The notes: generated by a model not told the origin, from the letters alone. DNA of 64,000 bases from Vibrio mytili (GCF_000830505.1 NZ_JXOK01000037.1:124001-188000), one strand, 5' to 3'. Shown: positions 19,028 through 30,258, counted from the stretch's first letter. Numbers and translations are program-made.

Positions 19028-20749
19028 TTACAAGGACTGCCACAGCTGGTGGTAACGACCTTGTTGAGCGATTAACGTTTCATGATTGCCTTGCTCTATA
19101 ATCTCACCTTGCTCCATCAAGCAAATGTTGTCCATATTCTCCAAACCTATCAATCGATGGGTAATAAAAACAACGGTCTTGTTAGCAAAATGGACATCGA
19201 ATAGCGTCATGATTTTTTGCTCTGTTCGTTTGTCTAAACCTTCCGTTGGCTCATCTAAGAGTAGAATAGGGGAGTCACGTAGTAGAGCGCGAGCGATCCC
19301 GATTCGACGCTTCTCTCCACCGGAGAGTTGTCGTCCTCCATCTCCCAGCCAAGCATCTAATCCCGGCTGTTCTAAGAGTTCTCCTAGTTCTACTTTCGCC
19401 AAAATATCAGCAAGTTGCTCATCGGTCGCTGTTGGTGCGGCCAAAAGCAAATTGTCACGCAGTGTCCCATTGAGTACATCGACACGTTGACTAACAACCG
19501 TGATCGCAGCACGGAGGTCTGGCTCGCTCCAGTTTTTAAGTGGGACGCCACCAATAAGAATGTCACCTTGATTTACGTCCCAGTAGCGGCAAAGTAGCTG
19601 GATCAACGTAGACTTTCCAGATCCCGTTTGCCCAACTATCGCGGTCTTACTGCCGTTCATGAGTGACAATGATAGTGCTTTAAGGACCTTTTGTTGACCA
19701 TCAGGGTAAGTGAAGTCGACGTTGTTAAACTGGATGTTCAGTGGTGCATGGCTGTGTTGTGATTTGAGCGGAAATTCCACCTCTGGCTTAGCGAGAATGA
19801 TCTCGTTCAACCGACGTGCAGAAGTCAGTGTCTGACCTAAGTATTGAAACGCGCCCGCTATTGGCATGAGTATTTCAAAGCTCGCCATGGTTGCAAAGGC
19901 GAACAACGCGATCCAAGGGTCGGGCGCTCGTCCACCGACGCCATCCGCCGCAAACCACAACACAGCAACCAATGTTAAGCCATTGACCAGCAATAATAAG
20001 CCTGATGCCATACCTGTGAGGTTCGCGTTCACGAATTGGTTTGAGAGTAACTGATGTTGTTTTTCCAAGATACGGCTACGGTAACGCTCTTCGGCACCAA
20101 AGATACTTAATTCACTATAGCCTTGCAGCCAATCAAGTGTCGCAATACGAAGTTGCGCTTTATTCTGCGTCAGATGTTCGCCATTACGTTTTCCTAGCTT
20201 GTAAAAGAGCACGGGCCAGACAAATAGCATGATGGTGAGAATAGCACCCAATAATAGTGCTAAATGCCAATCGAAAAACGTCAGAACAGCGGTTAAACAC
20301 AGTATGCCGAGTGCGCCAATGACGACGGGGCTGATTAGACGCAGATAGACATGATCCATTGCGTCGATATCTGCAACTAAGCGGTTAAGAAGGTCTGCAT
20401 CGCGCAAGTTGCCAATACGACCTGGAATCAACGGAGTCAGCTTCTGAAAGAAGAAAATACGCAAGTCCGTTAATAGCTTAAATGTCGCGTTATGGCTCAC
20501 AACGCGTTCACCCCAACGACCTGCTGTTCGGGACATTGCCGCGCCTCGAACGCCAGCGCCAGGCAACATATAGTTGAAGGTTTCGCGCGCAATAGTCAAA
20601 CCTGCGACGGCTGCAGCGGATATAAACCAACCTGATAACGTCAACAATCCGATGGATGCCGCTAGTGTAAGAAACGCCAGAAGCATGCCAAGAGAAAGTC
20701 CAAACCAATGTTTTTTATACAGTTTTAGATAAGGGAGTAATTCACGCAT
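19028..20749 (-). CDS. cydC: CydC, glutathione/cysteine exporter subunit
   Basis: A 573-residue ABC half-transporter, six membrane helices then an ATPase domain. With CydD it exports reductant (cysteine and glutathione) to the periplasm and is required for assembling cytochrome bd oxidase. The Walker A is GQTGSGKST, the signature is LSGGEKRRIGIARALL and Walker B is ILLLDEPTEGLD. The start codon overlaps the cydD end by eight bases, showing translational coupling; no cydAB is nearby. Convergent with serC. Confidence 0.94.
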   Translation of the reverse strand: MRELLPYLKLYKKHWFGLSLGMLLAFLTLAASIGLLTLSGWFISAAAVAGLTIARETFNYMLPGAGVRGAAMSRTAGRWGERVVSHNATFKLLTDLRIFFFQKLTPLIPGRIGNLRDADLLNRLVADIDAMDHVYLRLISPVVIGALGILCLTAVLTFFDWHLALLLGAILTIMLFVWPVLFYKLGKRNGEHLTQNKAQLRIATLDWLQGYSELSIFGAEERYRSRILEKQHQLLSNQFVNANLTGMASGLLLLVNGLTLVAVLWFAADGVGGRAPDPWIALFAFATMASFEILMPIAGAFQYLGQTLTSARRLNEIILAKPEVEFPLKSQHSHAPLNIQFNNVDFTYPDGQQKVLKALSLSLMNGSKTAIVGQTGSGKSTLIQLLCRYWDVNQGDILIGGVPLKNWSEPDLRAAITVVSQRVDVLNGTLRDNLLLAAPTATDEQLADILAKVELGELLEQPGLDAWLGDGGRQLSGGEKRRIGIARALLRDSPILLLDEPTEGLDKRTEQKIMTLFDVHFANKTVVFITHRLIGLENMDNICLMEQGEIIEQGNHETLIAQQGRYHQLWQSL

Positions 20750-22529
20750 CTAAGTTCCCCTTGTCTGATTGTTGATGGGCTACGTTCGACTCCAACATTT
20801 CTTTAAACAGTCCGTCCTCTGTGGACAGCGCTTGATAACTGCCACGCTGTACGATCGTGCCGGATTGCATCACCAAGATTTGATCAACGTTTTGTAGCGG
20901 TGTCAATTGGTGAGTAATCATTAAATTCGTCGACGTTTGAGTGTATTTATTGATGCCATCCATGACTAATTTTTCACTCCGTGCATCCAAGCTCGCGGTG
21001 GGTTCATCGAGAAGCCAAAATCGTCCATTCTGCAACATCGCTCGCGCGAGCGCTAAACGTTGAGCTTGACCGACTGATAGACCACCAGAACGATCGGAGA
21101 TTGGATAGTCCAAGCCATGCATATTGACGAACTCAGTTGCATGCGCATCTTCTAGAACGCTGTTGACTTGACTGTCTTGAATGCCTTGCTTTCCTAGTGT
21201 GATGTTATCGCGGATATTGCCATGCAAAAGGGTCGGGTTCTGACCTATCCAGCTTATGGTTGAACGCCAAGTACTTAAGTCGAGCAGAGAAAGTTCGTAG
21301 CCGTTAACTTTTAGACTACCTTGATATGGCATAAAACCAAGAATCGTATTTACTAAGCTGGTTTTTCCGGCACCACTTGGTCCGACGATAGCGGTACTTT
21401 TGTTGGCTTCTAGTTGAAAAGAAACCGGCCCGACAAGTTGTTTACCTTCTGGACTAAAAATGATCAAGTCGTTCGCTTCTACTTGAATAGGGCCCGTAGT
21501 ATCCAATGTTTGACTGCCATCTTTAACGTGGTCCACTTCAAGGTTTAGAAACTCGACAATATTTTCTGCTGCACCTACCGCTTGCTGTTTCGCGTGATAG
21601 AAGGTCCCTAAATCACGTAAAGGTTGATAAAACTCAGGCGCAAGGATGAGAATGAAAAGCCCAGAAAACAATGTCACAGTGGCCCCGTAATACCCAAAGT
21701 TTAACTCGCCGATGTAACTAAATCCGAAGTAAACGGCGGTAATCGCGATAGAGATAGAAGTAAAAAACTCGAGTACAGCTGAAGAGAGAAATGCAATTTT
21801 GAGTACTTCCATCGTACGAGTACGAAATACTTCTGATGCGCCTCTCATGACCTCGGTTTCTGATTCTACTCGGTCAAATAGTCGAATTGTTGTCAGTGCT
21901 TGTAGCCGATCATAAAAATGACCAGATAGGCGCTGCATTGCTTTAAAGTTTTTTCGGTTCGCTTCTGCCGCTTTTCTGCCGACCAAAGCCATGAAGATCG
22001 GCACTAGAGGTGCGGTCAGTAGGAAAATTAAACCCGCAGCCCAGTTGACGGGGAATACCACAATCAGAATGATAAAAGGCACGAAAACAGACAGTGACAT
22101 CTGAGGCAAATAGCGTGAGAAAAAGTCCTGCATGTCTTCCACTTGTTCAAGCAGTAGGGTTGCCCAACTGCCCGCTGGTCTACCTTTGATATAGGCAGGA
22201 CCGAGCTTATGGACTTTATCTAAAATAAGCTGGCGAATATATACTCGGATCTGCTCTCCGCAGCGGTAACCTGCGACTTCACGACCCCAACTACATGCTG
22301 CGCGACCTATTACCGCTCCAATCAAGCCGCCGAAGTACCAAATGAGTTCACTTTTATCGACTTGTTCGATGATAAGTTGGTGAAGAATGGAGGCGAGCAG
22401 GGCTGCTTGAGCCAATAAAAACACGCTTGACAGTACGCCTAGGCCGATAGCAATCATAAGCCAGCGTTTGGCTAACTTACTTTGTTGCTTCAGCCACTTG
22501 TTCAAGCTGCTTTGCTTTTTCTTATCCAT
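20742..22529 (-). CDS. cydD: CydD, glutathione/cysteine exporter subunit
   Basis: A 595-residue ABC half-transporter partner of CydC. The membrane part has six helices (about 20-300). The ATPase domain has Walker A GPSGAGKTS, the signature GLSVGQAQRLALARAML (with V in place of the usual G at one signature position) and Walker B WLLDEPTASLD. A CydD C-terminal tail ending in SDKGNLDA overlaps the cydC start. A terminator separates the operon from trxB upstream, so cydDC has its own promoter in the short gap 22530-22578. Confidence 0.94.
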   Translation of the reverse strand: MDKKKQSSLNKWLKQQSKLAKRWLMIAIGLGVLSSVFLLAQAALLASILHQLIIEQVDKSELIWYFGGLIGAVIGRAACSWGREVAGYRCGEQIRVYIRQLILDKVHKLGPAYIKGRPAGSWATLLLEQVEDMQDFFSRYLPQMSLSVFVPFIILIVVFPVNWAAGLIFLLTAPLVPIFMALVGRKAAEANRKNFKAMQRLSGHFYDRLQALTTIRLFDRVESETEVMRGASEVFRTRTMEVLKIAFLSSAVLEFFTSISIAITAVYFGFSYIGELNFGYYGATVTLFSGLFILILAPEFYQPLRDLGTFYHAKQQAVGAAENIVEFLNLEVDHVKDGSQTLDTTGPIQVEANDLIIFSPEGKQLVGPVSFQLEANKSTAIVGPSGAGKTSLVNTILGFMPYQGSLKVNGYELSLLDLSTWRSTISWIGQNPTLLHGNIRDNITLGKQGIQDSQVNSVLEDAHATEFVNMHGLDYPISDRSGGLSVGQAQRLALARAMLQNGRFWLLDEPTASLDARSEKLVMDGINKYTQTSTNLMITHQLTPLQNVDQILVMQSGTIVQRGSYQALSTEDGLFKEMLESNVAHQQSDKGNLDA

Positions 22530-22578
22530 TATGAAGGCTTAATATTCATTGTGTTATTGAGGGGGTAGTATACAAAAT

Positions 22579-22607
22579 AAAACCCAGCGGGAATACCGCT
22601 GGGTTTT
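22579..22607 (-). terminator. Terminator of trxB
   Basis: A 12-bp stem AAAACCCAGCGG/CCGCTGGGTTTT (22579-22590 with 22596-22607) followed on the minus strand by T-rich sequence, just beyond the trxB stop. Confidence 0.85.
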
Positions 22608-22631
22608 AAGGTTATGGCATAAAATGACGAG

Positions 22632-23951
<1,320 letters not shown>

Positions 23952-24608
23952 ATGTTACATTCACGCGAAAACACTCTGCATTTAACACAACTCAGTATGT
24001 CCGCGATTGAGCAACTTTCACCATCGTTTGATCAACTTCCACATACTGATCATGCTGATGGTCAATATCGATTACGACGTTATTCGGTCGTCAAGTTTGA
24101 AAATGGCGATGTTGTTGATCTTAATCGAAGTCACTTTGTCCAGTCTTCGGAGATCAACCACTTTCAAGGGGATGTGATTCGCCAGTTTGAACCGATTGAA
24201 AAGACCATACTCAATAGTGCTGGTTTTAGAGAAATGTGTGAGGTGTTCGTGAATGCGAACGCTCTCTCCAATGGACAAGAAATCGAAGTTCATCAAATCC
24301 GAATTACCGCACTCCAAGATGAAACGCAAGTTGCACCAGAAGGCGTACATCAAGACGGTTTCGATCATATTGCAATGGTAGGTGTGCGCCGTCATAACAT
24401 CATTGGTGGTGACATTTTGCTATACAGTAGCCATAACCAAGCCCCTTTCTTCCGTAAAGTCCTGGAAAACGGAGAGGTGGCGATGTTGGCAGACAGCAAA
24501 CTTTGGCACAACGCTTGTCCAATTCGCTCGGTGATTGATGACCAAGCGGGTCACATGGATTTGTTTGTACTTACGGCAACGGATAAGCAAAATGGACTTC
24601 AATCTTAA
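23952..24608 (+). CDS. 2OG-Fe(II) dioxygenase family protein (PF10014-like)
   Basis: A 218-residue protein resembling the family of L-isoleucine and related free amino-acid hydroxylases, which use 2-oxoglutarate, Fe(II) and O2. The likely facial triad begins with the His-x-Asp in PEGVHQDGFDHIAM; a distal His lies in SKLWHNACPI, and RSV/R residues near the end could bind 2-oxoglutarate. The substrate is unknown. Two ATG codons occur at 23949 and 23952; the second is better spaced from AGGAG. The 3' end overlaps the aminotransferase start by 17 bases, so the two are almost certainly co-translated. Confidence 0.8.
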   Translation: MLHSRENTLHLTQLSMSAIEQLSPSFDQLPHTDHADGQYRLRRYSVVKFENGDVVDLNRSHFVQSSEINHFQGDVIRQFEPIEKTILNSAGFREMCEVFVNANALSNGQEIEVHQIRITALQDETQVAPEGVHQDGFDHIAMVGVRRHNIIGGDILLYSSHNQAPFFRKVLENGEVAMLADSKLWHNACPIRSVIDDQAGHMDLFVLTATDKQNGLQS

Positions 24609-25823
24609 TCATATCAGACAACAGTTTCCGGCGTTGTCTCAGTACCACAACGATAAGCCGGTCACTTTTTTTGACGGGCCCGGTGGTTCCCAAGTGCCGC
24701 AATCAGTATTGGACGCCATGGTTGAGTACCTTGGGCATTTTAACTCCAATTTAGGCGGTCACTATTTTTCCAGCCAAAAGACGGTCGATATCATGCAAAA
24801 TGCGCGTGAGTCAGCTCAAGCACTGCTGAACTCACCGTCGTCTGGGAATATCGTATTTGGGGCGAACATGACAACGCTGACTTTCCAATTAAGTCGGGCG
24901 ATCAGTCGTGAGTGGCAAGAGGGTGATGAAGTCATTGTCACGTCATTGGATCACTATTCAAATGTGTCAAGTTGGCAGCAAGCGGCTGAGGACAAGAACG
25001 TAACAGTGCATCAGGTGCGGGTTAACGAATCGGACTGCACCTTAGATCTTGAGCATTTTGAACGCTTACTTTCGGATAAAACCCGTTTAGTGGCAGTGAC
25101 GTATGCGTCTAACACCACGGGTTCGATTGTCGAGATGCAGCGTGTTATTGAAATGGCACATCAGTCGGTGCTTTAGTTTATGTGGATGCCGTTCATTATG
25201 CCCCGCACCATCTGATTGACGTTCAATCATTGGGATGTGACTTTTTAGCGTGTTCTGCTTACAAGTTCTTCGGTCCACATGTAGGAATCGCTTACGTAGC
25301 GGATCAGTGGCTACACAGTATTAAACCTTATAAAGTCGAACCTGCGACGAACATAGGCCCTGGCCGGTTTGAAACCGGAACGCAAAGTTTCGAAGGTCTA
25401 GCTGGAGTTTCTGCGGCGATTGAATATCTTGCTCAATTCGGAGACAAAGGGCTTACACTTCGTCAAAGGCTCGAACAAAGTTACGCGATTTATAATCAGC
25501 ATGAGCAGCAACTGAGTGCTCGCTTTTTACAACGATTACGTGGGCTTAGTGGTGTGACATTACTTGGAATCGACGATGACGATAGTCAGCGTCGTACGCC
25601 AACGTTCGCTGTCACGTTTGACAAGTATCCTCCGGAGTTTATCGCTAAAACTTTAGGAGAACACAACATTTGTGTTTGGAATGGACACTTCTATGCATTG
25701 GGCTTAGTACGTCAACTTGGGATTGAAAAATCAGGCGTGGTAAGAATTGGTTGTATGCACTATAACACCGTTGAAGAAGTTGACATGTTGTTTGATGTAC
25801 TGGAAAACATCTTAGATATGTAG
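24592..25823 (+). pseudogene. Class-V aminotransferase / cysteine desulfurase-like protein (VC1184 type), one frameshift
   Basis: Restoring one G near 25164 (HQ-VGALVYVDAVHYAPH) joins the two reading frames into a 410-residue PLP protein. The fold resembles NifS/CsdA: FFDGPGGSQVPQSVLDAM near the N-terminus, SLDHYSNVSSWQ, VDAVHYAPH for the PLP aspartate, and the PLP lysine in CSAYKFFGPHVGI. At the loop where cysteine desulfurases carry the catalytic Cys, this protein reads WNGHFYALG, with no Cys there, so desulfurase activity is doubtful. The start overlaps the dioxygenase gene. Role unknown; see findings. Confidence 0.82.
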
Positions 25824-25836
25824 CATTGCTGATAAT

Positions 25837-25867
25837 AAAAGCTCGAGCAATTGGCTCGAGCTTTTTT
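25837..25867 (+). terminator. Terminator of the dioxygenase/aminotransferase operon
   Basis: A 12-bp GC-rich stem AAAAGCTCGAGC with its complement ending in CTTTTTT; convergent with the DUF2797 gene and possibly bidirectional. Confidence 0.9.
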
Positions 25868-25908
25868 GTATTATGCCGGAGTACAGTAAGCAAACTTGTG
25901 AGTAAGAA

Positions 25909-26733
25909 CTATGCGCTGACTTCGACTTCGTATGATGTGAACTTTCTAACATTAATCACACCGGTATCAAAGATGAGGTACTGACCTTTGATGCCTTGCA
26001 AAATCCCAGTCACAACAGGATTCTTATCAAAATTATGTGAGGTGATTTTCGTTGGGTGTTGCTCTACCGGATAACTTAGATCTGTGATGCTCTCACTCAG
26101 AACTTCAATCGCATCCTCTCCATACTGCTGTCTGATTTCTGCAATTTTTTCTTCTACTAGTGGCAGTAGCTCTGCAAAACGCTCTTGCAGAGCGATTGGC
26201 TCACCGTCGCCCTTCAGTAGTGTGCGCCAGTTCGTTTTGTCAGCGATATGTTTCGCTAGCTCGACTTCAATCAAACCCGAAATGTGACGCGTCTTAACTT
26301 TGAATACGGGTAAACCCTGCGTCGCGCCTTGGTCTATCCAGCGTGTTGGAATTTGCGTATGGCGGGTGATGCCAACCTTCAAGCTTGATGTGTTGGAAAG
26401 GTAGACGAAATGGTCCACCATACAGTTTTCTTCCCCCCATTGTGGCTCACGGCATGTGCCTTGGTCATAGTGACACGTTTCGGGCTTCATGATGCACATA
26501 TCGCAGCTGGCAAGTTTTCTCATACACACAAAGCAGTGGCCTTGCGAGTAGCTTTTTTTGGTTTTCTTACCGCATGAGCAACAATAAATATTGCCAGTGT
26601 GAGTGAGAGTCAGTGATTGACCCAGATAAGGTGAAAGATCGACTTCCTCTTCACCGACAGGAAGACGATAGCTGACAGTACCATCGAGTGACGCTCGCAT
26701 TTTATTCAAGGTACCGGAAGCAATTATTGACAT
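25909..26733 (-). CDS. DUF2797 protein with cysteine clusters
   Basis: A 274-residue protein of the DUF2797 family. It has a Cys-rich segment (about 45-100: YCCSCGKK, HCFVCMRKLASCDMCIMKPETC) that probably binds zinc, followed by a region resembling GIY-YIG-like folds (HFVYLSNTSSLKVGITRHTQIPTRWIDQGA). The function is unknown, although the second part suggests nucleic-acid handling. Alternative starts exist at 26784 and 26745; I chose 26733 (MSIIASGTLNKMRASLDG) because family proteins begin near ASGTL. It converges with the preceding operon and diverges from the diguanylate cyclase. Confidence 0.75.
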   Translation of the reverse strand: MSIIASGTLNKMRASLDGTVSYRLPVGEEEVDLSPYLGQSLTLTHTGNIYCCSCGKKTKKSYSQGHCFVCMRKLASCDMCIMKPETCHYDQGTCREPQWGEENCMVDHFVYLSNTSSLKVGITRHTQIPTRWIDQGATQGLPVFKVKTRHISGLIEVELAKHIADKTNWRTLLKGDGEPIALQERFAELLPLVEEKIAEIRQQYGEDAIEVLSESITDLSYPVEQHPTKITSHNFDKNPVVTGILQGIKGQYLIFDTGVINVRKFTSYEVEVSA

Positions 26734-27059
26734 GACATTACCCATTATTATGTTTTTGCACAGTATATACTGATCATAAGGCAAGGGGCAGGGGGAGGTG
26801 AGTGATAGGGTAATTTATCACCGACAGTTTTTGCTGATCTCACGCGTTGCGTGAAGTGATACGCAATTCATTTTAATAGTTACTAATCCTACAAAATTGT
26901 AGGGGAATCCTGCTTGCGTTGTTGGCCTAATCTACCCAAAGTAAACATGTTAACTAAAAATGAACTCTCCGCCAGGACGCAACAGTAAAAGGTCAAGTGA
27001 GCAAACCTCATTCGTTAACCACCCTGTGTTACGCAGCGCTAATTTAGGTTTTACTGCCC
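26734..27059. other. Gene-free divergent region between DUF2797 and the diguanylate cyclase
   Basis: This must hold both divergent promoters. Short motifs (GGACGCAA near 26976, GAGCAAACC near 27000) are reminiscent of a c-di-GMP riboswitch but are in the wrong order, so I do not call one. No other structure was recognised. Confidence 0.45.
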
Positions 27060-28397
27060 ATGAGCAAGATACATAAATTCATCTTTTCTCTTTCTACTTG
27101 TACCATATTGCTGGTCATCTTCTATTACCTGTTTGGTGATACACGTAAACTGGAGATTACGCCTGATAGGTTCAACTTTTATGCGACCAAAGATTCAGAC
27201 GAAGGTGGAGTCAGCGAGGCTGAAATAAGTATCGATCAACAAAGTATTACTTTGAACTGCGACATCAAAAAAGACCAGTACGCGTGGCCGTATTGTGGTA
27301 TTTCGATATATATCGATGTAGTGAATGCAACGCAAGGTCTAGACTTATCTAGCTATCATACTATTCGGCTCAAGTTGCGTTATGAACAGGCCGGAGATGA
27401 TGAGCAAAAGAAAGCGCTGCGTTTGTACTTGAGAAACTACAACCCAGAGTATTCTAATCCCGATGATGAATACACCATCAAGTATAATGGCATGCAGTTT
27501 TCTCCCTCCGATTTTGGTGAAATGATTGAAATTCCCATTGAGAATTTGCAAGTTATGACTTGGTGGCTAGCCGACAATAAAGTCGCCATCGAACATTCGG
27601 CCCCCGAGTTTACCAATATTACCCGGATTGACATTGCCACTGGAGCAAGCGCTCCTTTAGGTAAACACAAGATCATCTTTGAAAAGATAGAACTAGAAGG
27701 GCAATATTTTTCGCTAGAAACTCTGCTGCTGTGGTTAGTGTTTGTTTGGATGATGTTAGGGCTGACTTTTTCGTTAAATGAGTTACATCGCAATCGACGC
27801 GCGTACGCGAACGCGATGCGACGCCATCGCCATTTGGAAAAAGTGAATAGTTCATTACGGGAAAAAAACAATGAATTTGCAGAGCTTGCTCATCGTGATG
27901 CCGTAACTGGTGCGATGAATCGCCATGCTGTACGGAATTGGCTTGATGAACAATCAAAACATCTGAGGAGAAAAAATGATGCCTTGTCCATTCTTTACAT
28001 GGATATTGACCATTTTAAAACAGTCAACGATACGTTTGGCCATCAGATAGGAGATGATATTCTTCGCGAATTCGTCATGGTTGTAGCGGGCGCTCTGAAC
28101 ACGGGTGACAAGCTTGTTCGTTGGGGTGGGGAAGAGTTTGTCGTTTTTTGTCCGAGTACGAATATTGAGTACGCGATCAGTCAGGCCGAAAAAATTCGTA
28201 AAAAAGTCAGCGCACATATTTGGGTTCACGGAGAAATACTCACGTGCAGTATTGGTGTCGCGAACTTGCACAATGAGAGTGTAACGGAAAGTATCGCCCG
28301 AGCGGATGAAGCACTGTACAAAGCAAAGAGAAATGGACGCAATCGAATTGAAGTTGATTTTAAGGTGTCTGGTTGTGATGCAAATCGTAGTAAATAA
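27060..28397 (+). CDS. Membrane-anchored diguanylate cyclase
   Basis: A 445-residue inner-membrane protein that should make cyclic di-GMP. A first membrane helix (about 8-26) is followed by a periplasmic domain (27-218) with Cys68 and Cys79 and a carbohydrate-binding-like beta pattern, a second helix (about 220-240), a short coiled coil (250-275) and a GGDEF domain (276-435). The active site is intact (GGEEF 356-360; metal/substrate motif DIDHFKTVNDTFGH). No RxxD inhibitory site precedes GGEEF, so product inhibition may be absent. The last codons and the stop lie inside the left end of an inverted-repeat element (28383-28550). Confidence 0.9.
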   Translation: MSKIHKFIFSLSTCTILLVIFYYLFGDTRKLEITPDRFNFYATKDSDEGGVSEAEISIDQQSITLNCDIKKDQYAWPYCGISIYIDVVNATQGLDLSSYHTIRLKLRYEQAGDDEQKKALRLYLRNYNPEYSNPDDEYTIKYNGMQFSPSDFGEMIEIPIENLQVMTWWLADNKVAIEHSAPEFTNITRIDIATGASAPLGKHKIIFEKIELEGQYFSLETLLLWLVFVWMMLGLTFSLNELHRNRRAYANAMRRHRHLEKVNSSLREKNNEFAELAHRDAVTGAMNRHAVRNWLDEQSKHLRRKNDALSILYMDIDHFKTVNDTFGHQIGDDILREFVMVVAGALNTGDKLVRWGGEEFVVFCPSTNIEYAISQAEKIRKKVSAHIWVHGEILTCSIGVANLHNESVTESIARADEALYKAKRNGRNRIEVDFKVSGCDANRSK

Positions 28398-28550
28398 CTG
28401 GTTATTGTAACTAGTTAAAATACTCGATAACTTCGTTGGCTTGTTCGTTTACAAACTAAGTTGATTGTAGAATAGCGACTTATCGTAAAATTTCGCCTCG
28501 TTCTCAAGCATTTTTCCTACTCTATTTATGAGCACTTATTTACTGTGATT
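28383..28550. repeat. Inverted-repeat element, about 168 bp (MITE-like, full form)
   Basis: The ends are 15-bp inverted repeats, AATCGTAGTAAATAA (28383-28397) and TTATTTACTGTGATT (28536-28550), with two mismatches. The outer sequence is shared with the 68-bp element at 3691-3758. There is no open reading frame inside. I recall similar sequences scattered through Harveyi-clade genomes, which is memory rather than a search. The left end supplies the stop codon (TAA 28395-28397) and final residues of the diguanylate cyclase. Confidence 0.65.
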
Positions 28551-28610
28551 GGTATGGATTGTTTACTTCAGGTTTGAGTAGGTATGGTTGGTCGCGAATA
28601 ACAAAACCCA

Positions 28611-28635
28611 AAAAATGGTGGTCGAACGACCACCA
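28611..28635 (-). terminator. Terminator of the DASS transporter gene
   Basis: Stem TGGTGGTC/GACCACCA (28616-28623 with 28628-28635) followed on the minus strand by a T6 run; about 70 bases beyond the transporter stop. Confidence 0.85.
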
Positions 28636-28705
28636 AAGGGGGAGTTGCTGGACTTTAACTGATGCCAGTTGCCAGCAGTGTAGTGCTAAAATTGTTGAGT
28701 TCTTT

Positions 28706-30076
28706 TTACCAGAATATCCATGCAAACAGTGTTAAAACGCCAATACATACAATGTTGAGTACCAGACCGATACGCATCATCTCTTTTTGCTTAATATGAC
28801 CCGTACCAAATACGATGGCATTAGGAGGGGTCGCGACTGGCAACATAAAGGCGCAAGATGCAGCAACCGCGATTAACGCTGACAGGATGACCGGAGACAT
28901 ACCTAGTGCTTCTGCAATGGTGGCAAAAACGGGGACAAGCAATGCAGCGCTAGCGGTGTTACTTGCAAACTCAGTGAGAAATACCACAAAGGCGACAACC
29001 GCTAAAATGGTGAGAAGTATACCTGCTTGCTCCAAAAATCCTGATAAGCTATGAGCGAGGAAGACACTTGTCCCCGTCTCTTTTAAAATGTTACTTAAAC
29101 AGATACCACCACCAAACAGAATCAGCACGCCCCAATCGGTCGTCTTTTCAATATCCTTCCATTCAACTGCGCGAGATGCACCAAGCAGCAGTATGGCTCC
29201 GATAGCAACCAGAGTATCAAATTTGGCGAACCCGCCCAGCATGGCGTTAATTGGCTTACTGAAGATCCACAATGTCACGGTCAGTAGGAAAATAGCCAAG
29301 GTGATCTTTTTGCCATTGGTCCATTCTACCGGCTTATGATCCAGCTCGAACTTGTGGCTCAAGTCAGGTTTAGTCATTGCGTAAAGAATAAAAATTGCAA
29401 TTGGCATTAATAGCATAGAGATCGGTAAGCCAAGCTCCATCCACTCTGTGAAGTTTAAGCCTACCTCTGCCGCTGCAATCGCGTTTGGAGGGCTACCTAC
29501 TAGCGTCGCAATGCCACCGATCGAGGCACTATAAGCAATACCAAGTAAGACGAATAAATAGGTGCTGTGGCTTTTCTTTGCATCCAGTTTTGTCATTACA
29601 CCCAATACGAGCGGCAACATCATTGCTGTCGTGGCGGTGTTAGAGATCCACATCGACAAACCCGCACTAACACCAAACAGCATGAAAACAGCGACCGACA
29701 TTTTGCCGCGAGCCAGCAAGAGTACTTTGTCGGCAATTGCTTGGTCTAATTTCTGTTTATGTAAGGCAGCGGCAAGGGCAAAGCCACCTAAAAACAAGAA
29801 AATGATTGAGTTAGAAAAATTGTTGAGTGCGGTTTGGGTATTGAACACCCCGAGAAATACCGCAAGTAACGGTATCAGTAATGCCGTGATACTGACGTGT
29901 ATCGCTTCTGTTAACCAAAGTATGGCGATAAAAACTAAGATACTCAGGCCTGTTCTGATCTCTAGATCGAAAGGTAGGGTGTTAAACAAGGTAATGAACA
30001 ACAGAATATTTGCGTTCAATATCATGCTGTTGCGGGTGAAGAACCAATTCTTCAATGTCACAGCGAGTGCGGTCAT
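28706..30076 (-). CDS. DASS/INDY family sodium-dicarboxylate symporter
   Basis: A 456-residue inner-membrane protein with about 11 hydrophobic segments. Both signature SNT motifs of the DASS family are present ([14 protein letters not shown] and [14 protein letters not shown]), each followed by proline-containing hairpin sequence ([21 protein letters not shown]), as in the structurally characterised VcINDY. It likely imports succinate, fumarate or malate with sodium. AAGGAG is eight bases before the ATG. It lies near a malic enzyme gene (31166), fitting C4-dicarboxylate use, although the two are separated by sanA and a terminator. Confidence 0.9.
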   Translation of the reverse strand: MTALAVTLKNWFFTRNSMILNANILLFITLFNTLPFDLEIRTGLSILVFIAILWLTEAIHVSITALLIPLLAVFLGVFNTQTALNNFSNSIIFLFLGGFALAAALHKQKLDQAIADKVLLLARGKMSVAVFMLFGVSAGLSMWISNTATTAMMLPLVLGVMTKLDAKKSHSTYLFVLLGIAYSASIGGIATLVGSPPNAIAAAEVGLNFTEWMELGLPISMLLMPIAIFILYAMTKPDLSHKFELDHKPVEWTNGKKITLAIFLLTVTLWIFSKPINAMLGGFAKFDTLVAIGAILLLGASRAVEWKDIEKTTDWGVLILFGGGICLSNILKETGTSVFLAHSLSGFLEQAGILLTILAVVAFVVFLTEFASNTASAALLVPVFATIAEALGMSPVILSALIAVAASCAFMLPVATPPNAIVFGTGHIKQKEMMRIGLVLNIVCIGVLTLFAWIFW

Positions 30077-30228
30077 GGGTTGTGCTCCTTTTGCATTGCC
30101 TTTTTATCGATTTTTTATGGCAAAGTAACTAACTTGTAGGTGTTCGTTGAATAAATGTTACTGTGAATGCGGCAAGGATTTTGGCTTGAATCGTAGAGAA
30201 AATAAGAAAATGTGAAGTGAATAATTGG

Positions 30229-30258
30229 AAATGGGTAGATCACTACCCATTTCTTTTT
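30229..30258 (+). terminator. Hairpin downstream of sanA, weak terminator candidate
   Basis: A 10-bp stem AAATGGGTAG/CTACCCATTT (30229-30238 with 30243-30252) has its T run on the plus-strand side, although no plus-strand gene precedes it. On the minus strand it could still help end the sanA transcript. Confidence 0.4.

Noticed and set aside
26960..27059. Possible cyclic di-GMP riboswitch upstream of the diguanylate cyclase
   Set aside because: GGACGCAA and GCAAACC fragments occur but in the wrong order, and the pairing needed for the GEMM fold is not seen. Covariance-model search would decide.
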